Notes: a model not told the origin generated them from the sequence alone. Positions 19,361 through 29,380 are shown, counted from the first letter of the stretch. The stretch: DNA of 63,176 nt from an uncultured Methylocystaceae bacterium (GCA_903870245.1 CAIQCB010000066.1:1-63176), one strand, 5' to 3'. Numbers and translations: made by a program.

Positions 19361-19876
19361 GAAATTGCTCCCCGGCCAAACAGTTTTTTTCAATTTTTTT
19401 TGTCTTCGACACATTTTTTTTAACGCGGTAAATCCGGCGTCTTACCGTCGCTATCCACCGACCTTTGTGGCGGGGAAAGCGCATGGCGAAATGAATTCAT
19501 CACCTTCAGCCAGTGAGGTCATAACGCGCAGCCTGAGCGCGCTTCAGGCGACGTCTTCAGGGCGCGCGTCGCCACAAGTTGTTTTTAACGCCGCGGGATT
19601 CTGATGCGTAATTACATAAAAAACAGACAATTGAAAAAACGCTGCGTCTGATGTGGCGCAATCATCATGGTCGTCAATGTTTGAAACCTGCTTACGCCTC
19701 CTCCCTCGTTCGACTCTCCAGATGAAACCCTGGTGCGGCGCGAGAGCCGGTTCACATCGTCCCTGAAATCTGAACCAGATGAGTATCCTGACGATGAAGC
19801 GCGCGCCTCTTTCGTCATTTTGTCTTGCACGGGGGAGTTGACACTTTGCGCGTCGTGAACAAACACTTGAACCAGT
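19361..19876. other. Intergenic region without a recognisable gene
   Basis: About 515 bp between the gatB terminator and the leader of the H1-like gene. It contains three long T runs at 19384-19422. Frames on both strands lack ribosome sites and any familiar motif. A TTGACA at about 19838 could be a -35 element for the H1-like gene, but no good -10 follows at 17 bp. Confidence 0.45.
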
Positions 19877-19931
19877 GATTAACCTCATTGGGTTAATCGC
19901 GCGTATTGTCGGTCGACCAAATTCCGACAAT
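19877..19931 (+). promoter_or_regulatory. Two successive inverted repeats upstream of the H1-like gene
   Basis: GATTAACC (19877-19884) pairs with GGTTAATC (19891-19898), and ATTGTCGG (19905-19912) pairs with CCGACAAT (19924-19931). Both are perfect 8-bp repeats within 75 bp of the start codon at 19952. They could be operators or leader hairpins; the last one ends about 8 bp before the AAGGGGA ribosome site. Confidence 0.5.
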
Positions 19932-19951
19932 CCGGATCAAGGGGACTTATT

Positions 19952-20308
19952 ATGGCGAGAGCTACAACCAAGAAGCGTAAACCCGCCAAGAAGGCGGCGG
20001 CGAAGAAGGGTGCGCGTAAAACGACGCGTAAGGCTTCGGCGAAAAAGTCGACAGCCAAAAAGCGCAAACCCGCAAAGAAGACGAGCGCCAAGAAGAGCGT
20101 TCGCAAGGGAGCGGCTCGCAAGACAGCCCGTAAGGCTGTGCGCAAGACGGCAACCAAAAAGCGTGCGACCAAGAAGACCTCTACCAGGAAGACCTCTACC
20201 AGGAAGTCTTCGGTCAAGAAGGGCACGCGCAAGGCTACGGCAAAAAAGCGCGGTCCGCGCAAAGCCAAGGTCGCGCCACCAGTAGCCATCAGCTCCGACG
20301 AAGGCTAG
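19952..20308 (+). CDS. Histone H1-like Lys/Arg/Ala-rich DNA-binding protein
   Basis: 118 residues, almost wholly Lys, Ala, Arg, Thr and Ser in AKK, TRK and KKRKPAKK type repeats, with a short acidic-polar tail (AISSDEG). Such proteins resemble the C-terminal domain of eukaryotic histone H1 and bacterial proteins such as AlgP and Hc1, and are thought to bind and compact DNA without sequence preference. The gene has an AAGGGGA ribosome site, its own leader hairpins and its own terminator, so it is a single-gene unit. A 15-bp direct repeat in the coding part (about 20175-20204, ACCTCTACCAGGAAG) shows repeat expansion. Confidence 0.88.
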   Translation: MARATTKKRKPAKKAAAKKGARKTTRKASAKKSTAKKRKPAKKTSAKKSVRKGAARKTARKAVRKTATKKRATKKTSTRKTSTRKSSVKKGTRKATAKKRGPRKAKVAPPVAISSDEG

Positions 20309-20335
20309 ACCTCGTCATTTTACAAGCTTTCTTCC

Positions 20336-20376
20336 AACGTCCGGACATCGTTCAGCGATTTCCGGACGTTTTCTTT
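20336..20376 (+). terminator. Terminator after the H1-like gene
   Basis: AACGTCCGGA (20336-20345) pairs with TCCGGACGTT (20361-20370), with an inner ATCG/CGAT pair, followed by TTTCTTT. The T tract reaches the stop codon of the convergent gene at 20375. Confidence 0.9.
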
Positions 20377-20866
20377 AGGATTTGATCTTTTGATTAAGGC
20401 AGCCGGTGGCAAAATCCCGCCATCGTGGAAGATCGCTCTTTGTGATGAGTTTTTTTCTTGTCCACTCTTCGGCGCAGGCTCTCATGCGCATTCGCGACGC
20501 CCGCGGCAATGAAGGCGGTGGTGTCGATGTGTCGATGGGCGTTTCCGGCCCGAATTGACGAACCGTTGGAGGCGGCGGCCAGACATCCTGATTGATCGGA
20601 GATCGGTCTCCGGATTTTTTCTCGGTCGTCTTCGATGGAGGGGTGGTCTGTTTGGGAACAGCGGCGACGCCGGTCGTCTTGGACTTTCTCGTGCTGGCCC
20701 CGGAGGCCTTCGCAGACACGCTTTTTTCGGTCGACGAAGATGGAGGTCGCGGCCTTGAGGCATTGGACGCCGGCGCGGATTCAGCAGGTTGAGAGCCAAT
20801 CCAAAGCAGCGTCGCCGTCAAGCGCAAACACATACGCCGCCATCCTGGCCGCTCCGACACCGACAT
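20375..20866 (-). CDS. Secreted protein with a Pro/Ser-rich middle and conserved C-terminal Cys motif
   Basis: 163 residues from the ATG at 20866, chosen for its GAGGTGGGGG ribosome site. A signal peptide (cleavage around residue 31, AESA) is followed by about 90 residues rich in Ser, Pro, Thr and Lys. The C-terminal 40 residues have RMRMRACAEEWTRKK and RWRDFATGCLNQK, a CxxEW...W-R-DF..C pattern shared by many small Rhizobiales envelope proteins of unknown role. Cell-envelope location is inferred. Divergent from hemB. Confidence 0.72.
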   Translation of the reverse strand: MSVSERPGWRRMCLRLTATLLWIGSQPAESAPASNASRPRPPSSSTEKSVSAKASGASTRKSKTTGVAAVPKQTTPPSKTTEKKSGDRSPINQDVWPPPPTVRQFGPETPIDTSTPPPSLPRASRMRMRACAEEWTRKKLITKSDLPRWRDFATGCLNQKIKS

Positions 20867-20922
20867 TTCCCCCACCTCGCGAATTTCAATCTCGCATCCC
20901 CGTTATAAGCGCCAGCCTTTGA

Positions 20923-22005
<1,083 letters not shown>

Positions 22006-22132
22006 CCTCCTTTGCCGCCATCCGCAGGCTGGACAAAATTGCCCCCGCATGGTTTGGATTTTCAGTCATTTCCATTCGCCGTGCGGGGCTGCCGCCTTGC
22101 GCGGCGAGACACGTTAATCCCCAGTGAGCGAC

Positions 22133-22558
22133 ATGTTCCGAGGTGTTTCTGCTCTCGCGGCTGCTTTTGTCGTTCTGGCCTTTTCGGGCTCGGCGCTTGC
22201 CGATTTCCGTCTGTGCAACAACACGACGACGCGCGTCAGCATCGCACTGGCCTATACCGATGGTCGCAACTGGCTTTCGGAAGGTTGGTGGAATTTGCGC
22301 CCCACCGCTTGCGAAACGATTTTGCGCGGCCCTCTCGCCGCGCAGTATTATTATGTCTACGCTATGGATGAGCGAGGCGGTGAGTGGAAAGGCAAAGCGT
22401 TCATGTGCACCCGCGACCGTGAATTCCGGATCGATGGCCGTGAGGATTGCTTCGCGCGCGGTTACGATCGGACAGGGTTCTTTGAAGTCGACACAGGCCG
22501 CGACGCGAAGAGCTGGACCGTTCAACTCACCGACCCGAACACAACGGCGCCACAATAG
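22133..22558 (+). CDS. DUF1036 family secreted protein
   Basis: 141 residues: signal peptide (cleavage after SALA, about residue 23) and then a DUF1036 domain starting FRLCNNTTTRVSIALAYTDG, with WNLRPTACETIL and a cysteine-bearing RDREFRIDGREDCFARG. DUF1036 proteins are secreted or periplasmic, with unknown function, and occur widely in alphaproteobacteria and cyanobacteria. An earlier GTG at 22124 is possible. The pyruvate kinase gene follows 48 bp later in the same direction, an arrangement I recall from other Rhizobiales. Confidence 0.88.
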   Translation: MFRGVSALAAAFVVLAFSGSALADFRLCNNTTTRVSIALAYTDGRNWLSEGWWNLRPTACETILRGPLAAQYYYVYAMDERGGEWKGKAFMCTRDREFRIDGREDCFARGYDRTGFFEVDTGRDAKSWTVQLTDPNTTAPQ

Positions 22559-22606
22559 ACGCATCGATCCGGGCGCGACAGCCCGGGGAAGGATATTGGT
22601 CAGCTT

Positions 22607-24034
22607 ATGAGAAGGTTGCGGCGCATCAAGATCATCGCCACTTTAGGGCCGGCAACGGTGGATAAAGCGGTCATCGCCGGACTGGTGCGAGCTGGCGCCG
22701 ACGTGTTCCGCATAAACATGAGCCATACGGATCATGCAGCTTTGGCCGCCTATGTGCGCCTGATCCGTGAAATCGAGGCGGAATTATCAAGCGCCATCGG
22801 CATTCTTGCTGACCTGCAGGGGCCGAAGCTCCGCATCGGAGCTTTCGAGGAAGGCTCGGTACATCTTCGCAAGGGCGATGTGTTCGTTTTCGACTCTGAT
22901 CCGACGCCTGGCGACGTCTCGCGGGTTCGCCTGCCACATCCTGAGATTCTCGCTGCGCTTAAGGTCAACGACACGATTCTGATTGATGATGGCCGGGTGC
23001 GTCTTCATGTTGTCGAAACATCCCAGGACCGCGCCCACGCCGTTGTCGACGTTGCGGGTCGATTATCGAACCGGAAGGGCGTTAGCCTTCCCGATACAGA
23101 AATTCCAATCAGTTCGATGACGCCCAAGGATCGCGTTGATCTGGACGCAGCGCTCAAGGAGGGCGTCGACTGGGTCGCAATTTCCTTTGTTCAGCGTCCG
23201 GAAGACGTCATCGAGGTCAAGCAGATCACGCAGGGTCGCGCGCTCGTAATGGCAAAGATCGAGAAACCTCAAGCGATCACAAGACTTGAGGAGGTGATCG
23301 AGGTTTCGGACGCGCTGATGGTCGCGCGCGGCGATTTGGGCGTCGAGGTGCCGCTGGAGCGCGTGCCTGGCTTGCAGAAACGCATTAATCGTTCGGCTCG
23401 TCGGCTCGGAAAACCGGTTGTTATCGCTACGCAAATGCTGGAGTCGATGATCCTCTCGCCCCTGCCTACGCGCGCGGAGGTTTCCGACGTCGCCACCGCT
23501 GTTTTTGAGGGGGCGGACGCCGTCATGCTCTCGGCGGAAAGCGCCGCCGGCCAATATCCTCAAGACGCGGTCGCAACGATGAGCCGTATCGCGGAGGAGG
23601 TAGAGACCGACGCGACCTATCGCTCGATCATCAATGCTCAGCGCAGTGAATTACCCAATCCTACGTCGGCGGACGCTATCGCCGTCGCGGCGCGCGACAT
23701 CGCCCGGACTCTACATTCTAAAGCAATTTGCGCTTGGACCTCATCGGGGTCTACGGCCTTGCGCATCGCCCGCGAACGGCCACAATCGCCGATCCTCGCC
23801 CTGACCCCGAAACGGGATACGGCGCGCCGCCTGGCTCTGGTCTGGGGCGTTCACGCCCTTGAGACCCGCGACGCCGTCGATATTGAGGATATGGTCGGGC
23901 GCGCCTGCGAATACTCCCGCAGCGAGGGCTTTGGCGAGGAGGGGGATCGGATCATTATCGTGGCCGGTATGCCGTTTGGCTCGCCCGGCGCCACCAATAT
24001 GATCCGCATCGCTCATCTCGGCGACAAGCCCTGA
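22607..24034 (+). CDS. pyk: Pyruvate kinase
   Basis: 475 residues. It converts phosphoenolpyruvate and ADP to pyruvate and ATP in glycolysis. Landmarks: KIIATLGPAT at the start, FRINMSHT, the active-site region MAKIEKPQAI with catalytic Lys, MVARGDLGVEVPLE, ATQMLESMI, and a complete C-terminal regulatory domain (TSSGSTALRIARERP). Full length. It ends 3 bp from the convergent GNAT gene, with no hairpin visible between them. Confidence 0.96.
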   Translation: MRRLRRIKIIATLGPATVDKAVIAGLVRAGADVFRINMSHTDHAALAAYVRLIREIEAELSSAIGILADLQGPKLRIGAFEEGSVHLRKGDVFVFDSDPTPGDVSRVRLPHPEILAALKVNDTILIDDGRVRLHVVETSQDRAHAVVDVAGRLSNRKGVSLPDTEIPISSMTPKDRVDLDAALKEGVDWVAISFVQRPEDVIEVKQITQGRALVMAKIEKPQAITRLEEVIEVSDALMVARGDLGVEVPLERVPGLQKRINRSARRLGKPVVIATQMLESMILSPLPTRAEVSDVATAVFEGADAVMLSAESAAGQYPQDAVATMSRIAEEVETDATYRSIINAQRSELPNPTSADAIAVAARDIARTLHSKAICAWTSSGSTALRIARERPQSPILALTPKRDTARRLALVWGVHALETRDAVDIEDMVGRACEYSRSEGFGEEGDRIIIVAGMPFGSPGATNMIRIAHLGDKP

Positions 24035-24037
24035 CGC

Positions 24038-24496
24038 TTAAAAGGATGCCCTTCGCCACTCCATTTTGATCGTGGCGCGGCCGGAGAGCGGATTTTTGCC
24101 TGCTTCGGTTTTGGTGAAACCATTTCGCTCGTAAAAACGGATGGCGCGAATGTTCTCAACGTTCACGTCAAGCTGCACCAGCCCCGGCGACGCTTCGCGA
24201 GCGGCGCGCAACAGTTTCTCGCCAAAACCTTTACCTGAACTGGACGGTTCGACGCAGATCTGATCGAGCCATCCGGTGGCGGGATCAATGATCACGAAAC
24301 CGACAAGCGAAATGTGTGGGATTTCGACTAGACAGAGCGTTTGCGCTCCCGCGGCTTCGAGTCGTTGAATCTGTCGGGTCAACCAGTCGCGCCGCGCATC
24401 AAAATCGATGTCCGGAAAAGTTTCCCGCCAGGACGCCACCCACAGGTCGAGCAGGGCAGCCCAGTCGCTATCCGTCCGGAGCCGTATCCGGGTCAT
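24038..24496 (-). CDS. GNAT family N-acetyltransferase
   Basis: 152 residues from the ATG at 24496. The acetyl-CoA fold is shown by LDQICVEPSSSGKGFGEKLLR, which contains the Q/R-x-x-G-x-G/A-like pyrophosphate loop, and by RAIRFYERNGFTKTEAG at the end. Substrate unknown. The reading frame extends to a TTG at 24535 that overlaps the stop of suhB, so translation coupled to suhB is possible and would add 13 residues. Confidence 0.85.
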   Translation of the reverse strand: MTRIRLRTDSDWAALLDLWVASWRETFPDIDFDARRDWLTRQIQRLEAAGAQTLCLVEIPHISLVGFVIIDPATGWLDQICVEPSSSGKGFGEKLLRAAREASPGLVQLDVNVENIRAIRFYERNGFTKTEAGKNPLSGRATIKMEWRRASF

Positions 24497-24531
24497 TCCC
24501 GATTGTCCGGAATCCGAAACGCAATCCGACG

Positions 24532-25323
24532 TCAAATTTTCCTCATTAATTCGACCAGTTGGCGATGGATCGCCTCGTTGCCCGCGCAGACTTCGCCTTT
24601 CGTGAGTATTTCTGAGGAGCCGGTGAAATCCGTAACAAATCCGCCTGCCTCACGCACCAGAACGACGCCGGCCGCTACATCCCAACTCTTGATGCCCCGT
24701 TCCCAATATCCATCGAAACGGCCGCAGGCGACCATGGAAAGATCGAGCGCTGCCGCGCCAAGACGGCGGATGTTGCCGATTTTGGACATAGCGACGCCAA
24801 GTTCTCGCTTGAAAGATTCATGATCCAGCACGCGGGCGAGAGGCGGTATGCCGCAAGCGACCATCGATTCTGACAAATTGCGCCTGGCTGCGACGCGCAT
24901 TCTTCTGTTGTTGTAGTAGGCTCCCTGACCCTTTTCGGCAACGAACATGTCATCAGTGGCCGGGTTATAGACCACGCCGGCAACGAGTTGGCCTTCGCGC
25001 TCCAGTGCTATTGAAACGGCGAAAATAGGCAATCCATGCAGAAAATTGGATGTGCCGTCGAGGGGGTCGATATGCCATGTGTGGCTCTTGTCAGCGCCAT
25101 CGATAATACCGGACTCCTCCATTTTGAACCCGTACCCCGGACGGGCCCTGGAGAGTTCCTCGAAGACTGTTTTCTCGGCTTTTTTGTCCGCCGCCGTTAC
25201 GAAATCGCCTGGACCCTTTATCGAAACCTGCAAATTTTCGACTTCGCCAAAATCACGTTTGAGACCGCGACCAGCTTTAATTGCCGCCGCAGTCATTACG
25301 TTCATCAAGGCGGAGCGGATCAT
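24532..25323 (-). CDS. suhB: Inositol-1-monophosphatase
   Basis: 263 residues. It removes phosphate from inositol phosphate and related compounds using magnesium; in E. coli, SuhB also acts in rRNA antitermination. Motifs: EESG (metal Glu), WHIDPLDGTSNFLHGLP with the DPLDGT core, and the C-terminal RGIKSWDVAAGVVLVREAGG. Start at 25323 chosen for the GAGG site; an extended frame to 25389 is not needed. A second member of the superfamily, hisN, lies at 28419. Confidence 0.94.
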   Translation of the reverse strand: MIRSALMNVMTAAAIKAGRGLKRDFGEVENLQVSIKGPGDFVTAADKKAEKTVFEELSRARPGYGFKMEESGIIDGADKSHTWHIDPLDGTSNFLHGLPIFAVSIALEREGQLVAGVVYNPATDDMFVAEKGQGAYYNNRRMRVAARRNLSESMVACGIPPLARVLDHESFKRELGVAMSKIGNIRRLGAAALDLSMVACGRFDGYWERGIKSWDVAAGVVLVREAGGFVTDFTGSSEILTKGEVCAGNEAIHRQLVELMRKI

Positions 25324-25908
25324 ATAATTTCCTCGAGGGGGCTGAAGGCAGGGAGACGCCAAATGAGGCCGGGGCAGGGAGGACGTCAAGTCTCAATGGA
25401 ATTATCCGCCAGCGACATCACATGGCTTTCATCTTTTTTTAACCAGATTGATAAAAAATTTTACATTCAGATCTCAAGGCAAAAAGGTTTAGGACATGTT
25501 TTGGCGAGACGCTTTCCTTTACGCCCCACAAGTGTTGATGACCCAAAATTCGAGCCGACGCACAGGAGCAGGCCATAAATCCTATGCGCAATCGCACCGA
25601 AGCAAACGATCGGATTTTCTGCGCGCCTACTCGCCGCTCAATATTTCGCAGGCGCTGCGGGTCATCTCTGTGGTGCTGATCGTTTTGGGTTTCACCAGAT
25701 TTTCTCATGTCGCGCAGGACGGTCCGGGACCCCTCGTTAGCGGGCTGTCGGGCCATGGGTTTATTAGCGACTTGCGTTACAGGAGATAGGCTATGCGTCG
25801 AGGATTAAGGTTAAAAAACGGCTAAGCGCGCCAAGCTCATTCTCATGCGCTAGTTTGCCGGCAAGTTCAGCAACGGGATTTTCCCGGCGTTACTTGCACA
25901 GGCTTCAG
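25324..25908. other. Intergenic region, no confident gene
   Basis: About 585 bp between divergent suhB and rcdA. A plus-strand frame at 25496-25789 includes a hydrophobic stretch, but its start has no ribosome site and the sequence resembles no family. A T run at 25434-25441 is present. Promoters for both flanking genes should lie here. Confidence 0.4.
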
Positions 25909-26445
25909 ATGCGTCAAAACAGCGATTGCTCCAATAATAATCCGCCTCCCGTCTCTTTCATCGAAAAACTGGCGGCCTCGGACGCCTTCAATGAGATGTT
26001 TCGCGAGGGTATGGGGCTTGTCGAGGAAGCCGCAGCCTATCTCGACGTGGAGGGACGCTCAGAGGCAAAAGTCTTGTCTCCCGTTCTTGGCCGGGCGTAT
26101 GCCGCTGAGAGCATGCGTCTGACCACCCGTTTGATGCAAATCGCTTCATGGCTGCTATTTCAGCGCGCCGTCAACGAAGGCGAAATGACACGTCGTCAAT
26201 CTGTCGGCAATCGCCGTCGCGTGAATTTGCAGCAACAGGAACTGGCGTCGCGGCCAGAACTCTTTCAACTTTTGCCCCAACAATTACAGGAGCTTTCCTT
26301 GCTCTCGATCCGTCTTCAGGCAAGGATTATTCATCTCGATCGTTTGCTCTACGGTGGATCGGGGACTGCGAGGTTGCCGGCTGAGCAACAAGTCAGTCCC
26401 GTTCAGGCGCAACTCAATCAGATCAGGGAAGCCTTTTCGGCATGA
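25909..26445 (+). CDS. rcdA: RcdA, regulator of CtrA degradation (DUF1465)
   Basis: 178 residues, mostly helical. In Caulobacter RcdA is a ClpXP adaptor that binds phospho-free CpdR-primed ClpXP and brings substrates such as CtrA regulators for degradation. The DUF1465 core is clear: FREGMGLVEEAAAYLDVEGR, AAESMRLTTRLMQIASWLL and LQELSLLSIRLQARIIHLDR. The start is set at MRQNSDCSNN; an upstream in-frame start (25855) would add 18 residues, and neither has a strong ribosome site. cpdR lies about 470 bp beyond the end of this gene, with rpmE between. Confidence 0.88.
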   Translation: MRQNSDCSNNNPPPVSFIEKLAASDAFNEMFREGMGLVEEAAAYLDVEGRSEAKVLSPVLGRAYAAESMRLTTRLMQIASWLLFQRAVNEGEMTRRQSVGNRRRVNLQQQELASRPELFQLLPQQLQELSLLSIRLQARIIHLDRLLYGGSGTARLPAEQQVSPVQAQLNQIREAFSA

Positions 26446-26473
26446 CAATTTTATCTGCAGACTGAGGAAAAAC

Positions 26474-26501
26474 AAAAAGCCGCAGACAATGCGGCTTTTT
26501 T
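26474..26501. terminator. Bidirectional terminator between rcdA and rpmE
   Basis: AAAAAGCCGC (26474-26483) pairs with GCGGCTTTTT (26491-26500) around a 7-nt loop. It has T runs on both strands and serves the two convergent genes. Confidence 0.93.
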
Positions 26502-26528
26502 CACGCAGCGCCCTGTAGGGAGGGCGGA

Positions 26529-26759
26529 TTATTTCTTGCCGAAGCTCATATTGCCAAAACGCGAGTTAAAGCGCGACAGGCGACCACCACGATCAAGCAA
26601 TTGGGTCGACCCCCCCGTCCAGGCCGGATGAGTCTTGGGATCGATGTCGAGATTCATCGTGTCTCCCTCCTTGCCCCAGGTCGAGCGGGTCAAATATTCG
26701 GTTCCGTCAGTCATAACGATTTTTATCGTGTGATAATCGGGGTGAATGTCCTTTTTCAT
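26529..26759 (-). CDS. rpmE: 50S ribosomal protein L31
   Basis: 76 residues, the usual length. L31 bridges the two ribosomal subunits. It begins [20 protein letters not shown] and ends with the SRFNSRFG block typical of the family. It has no cysteines, so it is the zinc-free (C-minus) form usual in alphaproteobacteria. Monocistronic, with a terminator shared with rcdA. Confidence 0.96.
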   Translation of the reverse strand: MKKDIHPDYHTIKIVMTDGTEYLTRSTWGKEGDTMNLDIDPKTHPAWTGGSTQLLDRGGRLSRFNSRFGNMSFGKK

Positions 26760-26910
26760 GACGGCGGCCCTTCTGGCGATAAAAAGAGCCCGCAGCGCCT
26801 TGCCGGCGGCGGGCGGTTCTTCGTGAATAGGAAATTTTCGGATTTCTAGCCCAGGACGCGGCGCCGGGCAAGTGTTTTCGATCCGTCAGTATGAGTGTTT
26901 TCAATCTCGT

Positions 26911-27285
26911 TCAGGCTGCCAACATACGCTGGACCTCACTCACCAGATCTCGCAGATGAAACGGTTTTGAAAGGACTTTCGCCTGTTGCGGGGCATGGTT
27001 CGAAGGGTTGAGCGCGACGGCGGCGAAGCCGGTTATGAACATGACCTTGATGTCAGGATCGAGTTCTGTTGCGCGGCGGGCGAGCTCGATCCCATCCATT
27101 TCCGGCATGACGATATCCGTCAGGAGCAGCTCAAACGGCTCGACCCGAAGCTGGTCATAGGCCGAGAGGCCATTGTCGAAGGAAGCCACCTCAAATCCGG
27201 CCTGCTGGAGGGCTTTAACAAGAAAACGACGCATATCATTGTCGTCCTCGGCAAGGAGAATTTTCGGAGTCAATGCATCGACCAT
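26911..27285 (-). CDS. cpdR: CpdR single-domain response regulator
   Basis: 124 residues, a receiver domain with no output domain. The phosphorylation site is Asp57 in LLLTDIVMPEMDGIELAR; acidic residues DD near 14-15, Thr83-region FITGF and Lys in LSKPFHLRDL complete the active site. The whole sequence matches CpdR of alphaproteobacteria closely. Unphosphorylated CpdR binds ClpXP and primes it for substrates and for the RcdA adaptor; phosphorylation by the CckA-ChpT relay switches it off. An AGAGGG ribosome site precedes the ATG. Divergent from the N-formylglutamate amidohydrolase gene. Confidence 0.94.
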   Translation of the reverse strand: MVDALTPKILLAEDDNDMRRFLVKALQQAGFEVASFDNGLSAYDQLRVEPFELLLTDIVMPEMDGIELARRATELDPDIKVMFITGFAAVALNPSNHAPQQAKVLSKPFHLRDLVSEVQRMLAA

Positions 27286-27453
27286 GATTACCCTCTTGGA
27301 TCGTTCTGCTTAATCGTATTGCATTTTTGGCTTTTCTGGCGAAACAAACCGCATTTGTGTAAATATGAGGTGAAAATCCTCGCCCAAGGCGTTAACCTGA
27401 TGAGGCGATTGAATGCGCCTCAGCGCCGACTGCGGACGGGTCAAGGCGGTCCC

Positions 27454-28395
27454 ATGGACGACATCGAGAAAAATTCCGACGTGCCTGGGCTGAAACAGCC
27501 CGAGGCGCAAGAGTTATACGAGTTTCTCCAGCCCTACGAAGTTGTCGAGCCTGAGGAGCTTAGCTCGCCTCTGGTGTTTTCATCCCCGCATTCTGGCCGC
27601 CGATACCCGGACACCTTTCTGGCGAGCAGTCGGCTCGACCTTTCGACCTTGCGACGTTCGGAGGACGCTTACGTCGACGAGCTTTTTATCGCAGCGAGAG
27701 AGATCGGAGCGCCTTTGTTGCGCACGCATGTTCCACGCGCCTACCTCGATCTCAATCGTGAGCCGTTCGAATTCGATCCTAAACTGTTCGAGGGTCCATT
27801 GCCGGCCTTCTCGAACACGCGCTCCCTCCGCGTCGCGGCTGGTCTGGGCACAATCCCGAGGGTTGTCGCTGACGCGCGCGAAATCTATCGCGAGCGCTTG
27901 TCAGTCTCTGAGGGCATAAGGCGCGTGGAGGCTTATTACCGTCCCTATCATAGCGCCCTGCGCGCATTGATGGAGCGGGCAAGGAGTCGCTTTGGTCTGG
28001 CCGTCTTGATCGATTGTCATTCCATGCCATCGGCCAGCGCCCGAGACAAAAGGCGGATTGATTTTGTCATTGGCGATCGGTACGGCGCCAGCGCTGCGCG
28101 TCCGCTCGTCGAAGGGGTGGAGGAAAGACTGAACGTTCGCGGCTATCATGTTCAGCGTAATCGACCCTATGCGGGCGGATTTATCACCGAACATTTCGGC
28201 CGGCCGGCCATGGGGTGGCACGCCCTGCAAATTGAGGTGTCTCGCAGCCTTTACATGGACGAGGCCCTGATATGTAAAAAGGCGGCGTTTAACGAAGTCT
28301 CAAGCCATCTCACCGAAGTCATCGTTGGGCTTGCGCAGGATATTGAGCGCGAGTCGCTTCTGAGCGCGCCTTCCCACCGCGCCGCGGCGGAATAG
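27454..28395 (+). CDS. N-formylglutamate amidohydrolase family protein
   Basis: 313 residues. The family removes formyl from N-formylglutamate, the last step of one histidine breakdown route. Motifs: VFSSPHSGRRYPD near residue 46, RTHVPRAYLDLNREPFEFD, VLIDCHSMP with metal-binding residues, and RPYAGGFITEHFGRP. The start is at the ATG with AAGGCGGT upstream; the open frame extends far upstream antisense to cpdR. The next gene, hisN, concerns histidine synthesis, and the cpdR / amidohydrolase / hisN order recurs in Rhizobiales as far as I recall. Confidence 0.88.
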   Translation: MDDIEKNSDVPGLKQPEAQELYEFLQPYEVVEPEELSSPLVFSSPHSGRRYPDTFLASSRLDLSTLRRSEDAYVDELFIAAREIGAPLLRTHVPRAYLDLNREPFEFDPKLFEGPLPAFSNTRSLRVAAGLGTIPRVVADAREIYRERLSVSEGIRRVEAYYRPYHSALRALMERARSRFGLAVLIDCHSMPSASARDKRRIDFVIGDRYGASAARPLVEGVEERLNVRGYHVQRNRPYAGGFITEHFGRPAMGWHALQIEVSRSLYMDEALICKKAAFNEVSSHLTEVIVGLAQDIERESLLSAPSHRAAAE

Positions 28396-28418
28396 ACGTC
28401 AATTGCCGCGGAGATGTG

Positions 28419-29234
28419 ATGAGCGCTGTCGACTTCGAAACATTCGTCAATCGTCTTGCAACGGTCTCTGGCGAGGCGATCATGCCATTCTTTCGCACGG
28501 CTATCGCCGCTGAAGACAAGGCTCATGGGGGCGCCTTCGATCCCGTAACGGAAGCGGATCGTTCCGCCGAACTTGTCATACGTCGAATGATTAAAGACAC
28601 TTTTCCTGATCATGGCGTGATCGGCGAGGAGTTCGGCGACGACAAGCCACAGGCTGAGTATGTCTGGGTGATTGACCCGATCGATGGCACCAAAAGCTTT
28701 ATTTGCGGTTTTCCGACATGGGGAACCTTAATCGGCCTGTCTCACCACGGTCGGCCCTGTTACGGAATGATGCACCAACCGTTCAGTCGTGAGCGTTTTA
28801 CGGGTGACGGTTCAGCCGCGTTTTGGCGTGGACCGGCAAGGTCTTACGCCGCGGGGCAGGGGGAGACCGAGGAAAAACGTCGACTCTCCACCCGTTCCTG
28901 TCCGACGCTCGCGCAAGCCACGTTGATGACAACCTCGCCCGCGCTGATCGCGCCGCATCGACTTGCCGATTTCCAGAGAATCGAGCGTCGCGTGAGATTG
29001 TCTCGGTATGGCGGCGACTGTTACGCCTATTGCGCGCTTGCCGCCGGTCATGTCGATCTGGTAATCGAAACCGGCCTGAAACCCTACGATATCGTCGCTT
29101 TGATCCCGATCATTGAGGGGGCCGGCGGCGTGATCACAACCTGGGAGGGCGGCGATCCTGCGACCGGCGGAGAAATCGTCGCCAGCGGCGATCCGGCGTT
29201 ACATCGTATGGCTCTCGATCTTCTGGCTGGATAA
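28419..29234 (+). CDS. hisN: Histidinol-phosphatase, inositol monophosphatase type
   Basis: 271 residues. HisN removes phosphate from histidinol phosphate, the penultimate step of histidine synthesis, in organisms that lack the PHP or HAD type enzyme. Motifs: GEEFG (metal Glu), VWVIDPIDGTKSFICGFPTWG, and the C-terminal ETGLKPYDIVALIPIIEGAGG. The KSF in place of the usual RNF/SNF after the DGT core marks it as the HisN subgroup rather than SuhB. A GGAG site sits 6 bp before the ATG; a GTG at 28416 is an alternative. Confidence 0.9.
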   Translation: MSAVDFETFVNRLATVSGEAIMPFFRTAIAAEDKAHGGAFDPVTEADRSAELVIRRMIKDTFPDHGVIGEEFGDDKPQAEYVWVIDPIDGTKSFICGFPTWGTLIGLSHHGRPCYGMMHQPFSRERFTGDGSAAFWRGPARSYAAGQGETEEKRRLSTRSCPTLAQATLMTTSPALIAPHRLADFQRIERRVRLSRYGGDCYAYCALAAGHVDLVIETGLKPYDIVALIPIIEGAGGVITTWEGGDPATGGEIVASGDPALHRMALDLLAG

Positions 29235-29380
29235 TGCGTTCAGAACGCTCCTTGTGAATTTGCCTGTCCGATTGAATCAGACGGGGACATTGGCATTTTC
29301 TCTTGTTGAGATTTCTGCTGCCGAACCTTTTTTCTTCGGCGTAAAGCGCCCTGGTCCTTATTTGGCGCCCTTGCAGACGC

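Noticed and set aside
19544-19930. 128-residue minus-strand frame before the H1-like gene
   Set aside because: It overlaps the leader inverted repeats, lacks a start signal and shows no protein-like pattern.
25496-25789. 97-residue plus-strand frame with a hydrophobic stretch between suhB and rcdA
   Set aside because: No ribosome site, odd composition and no recognisable family; probably chance.
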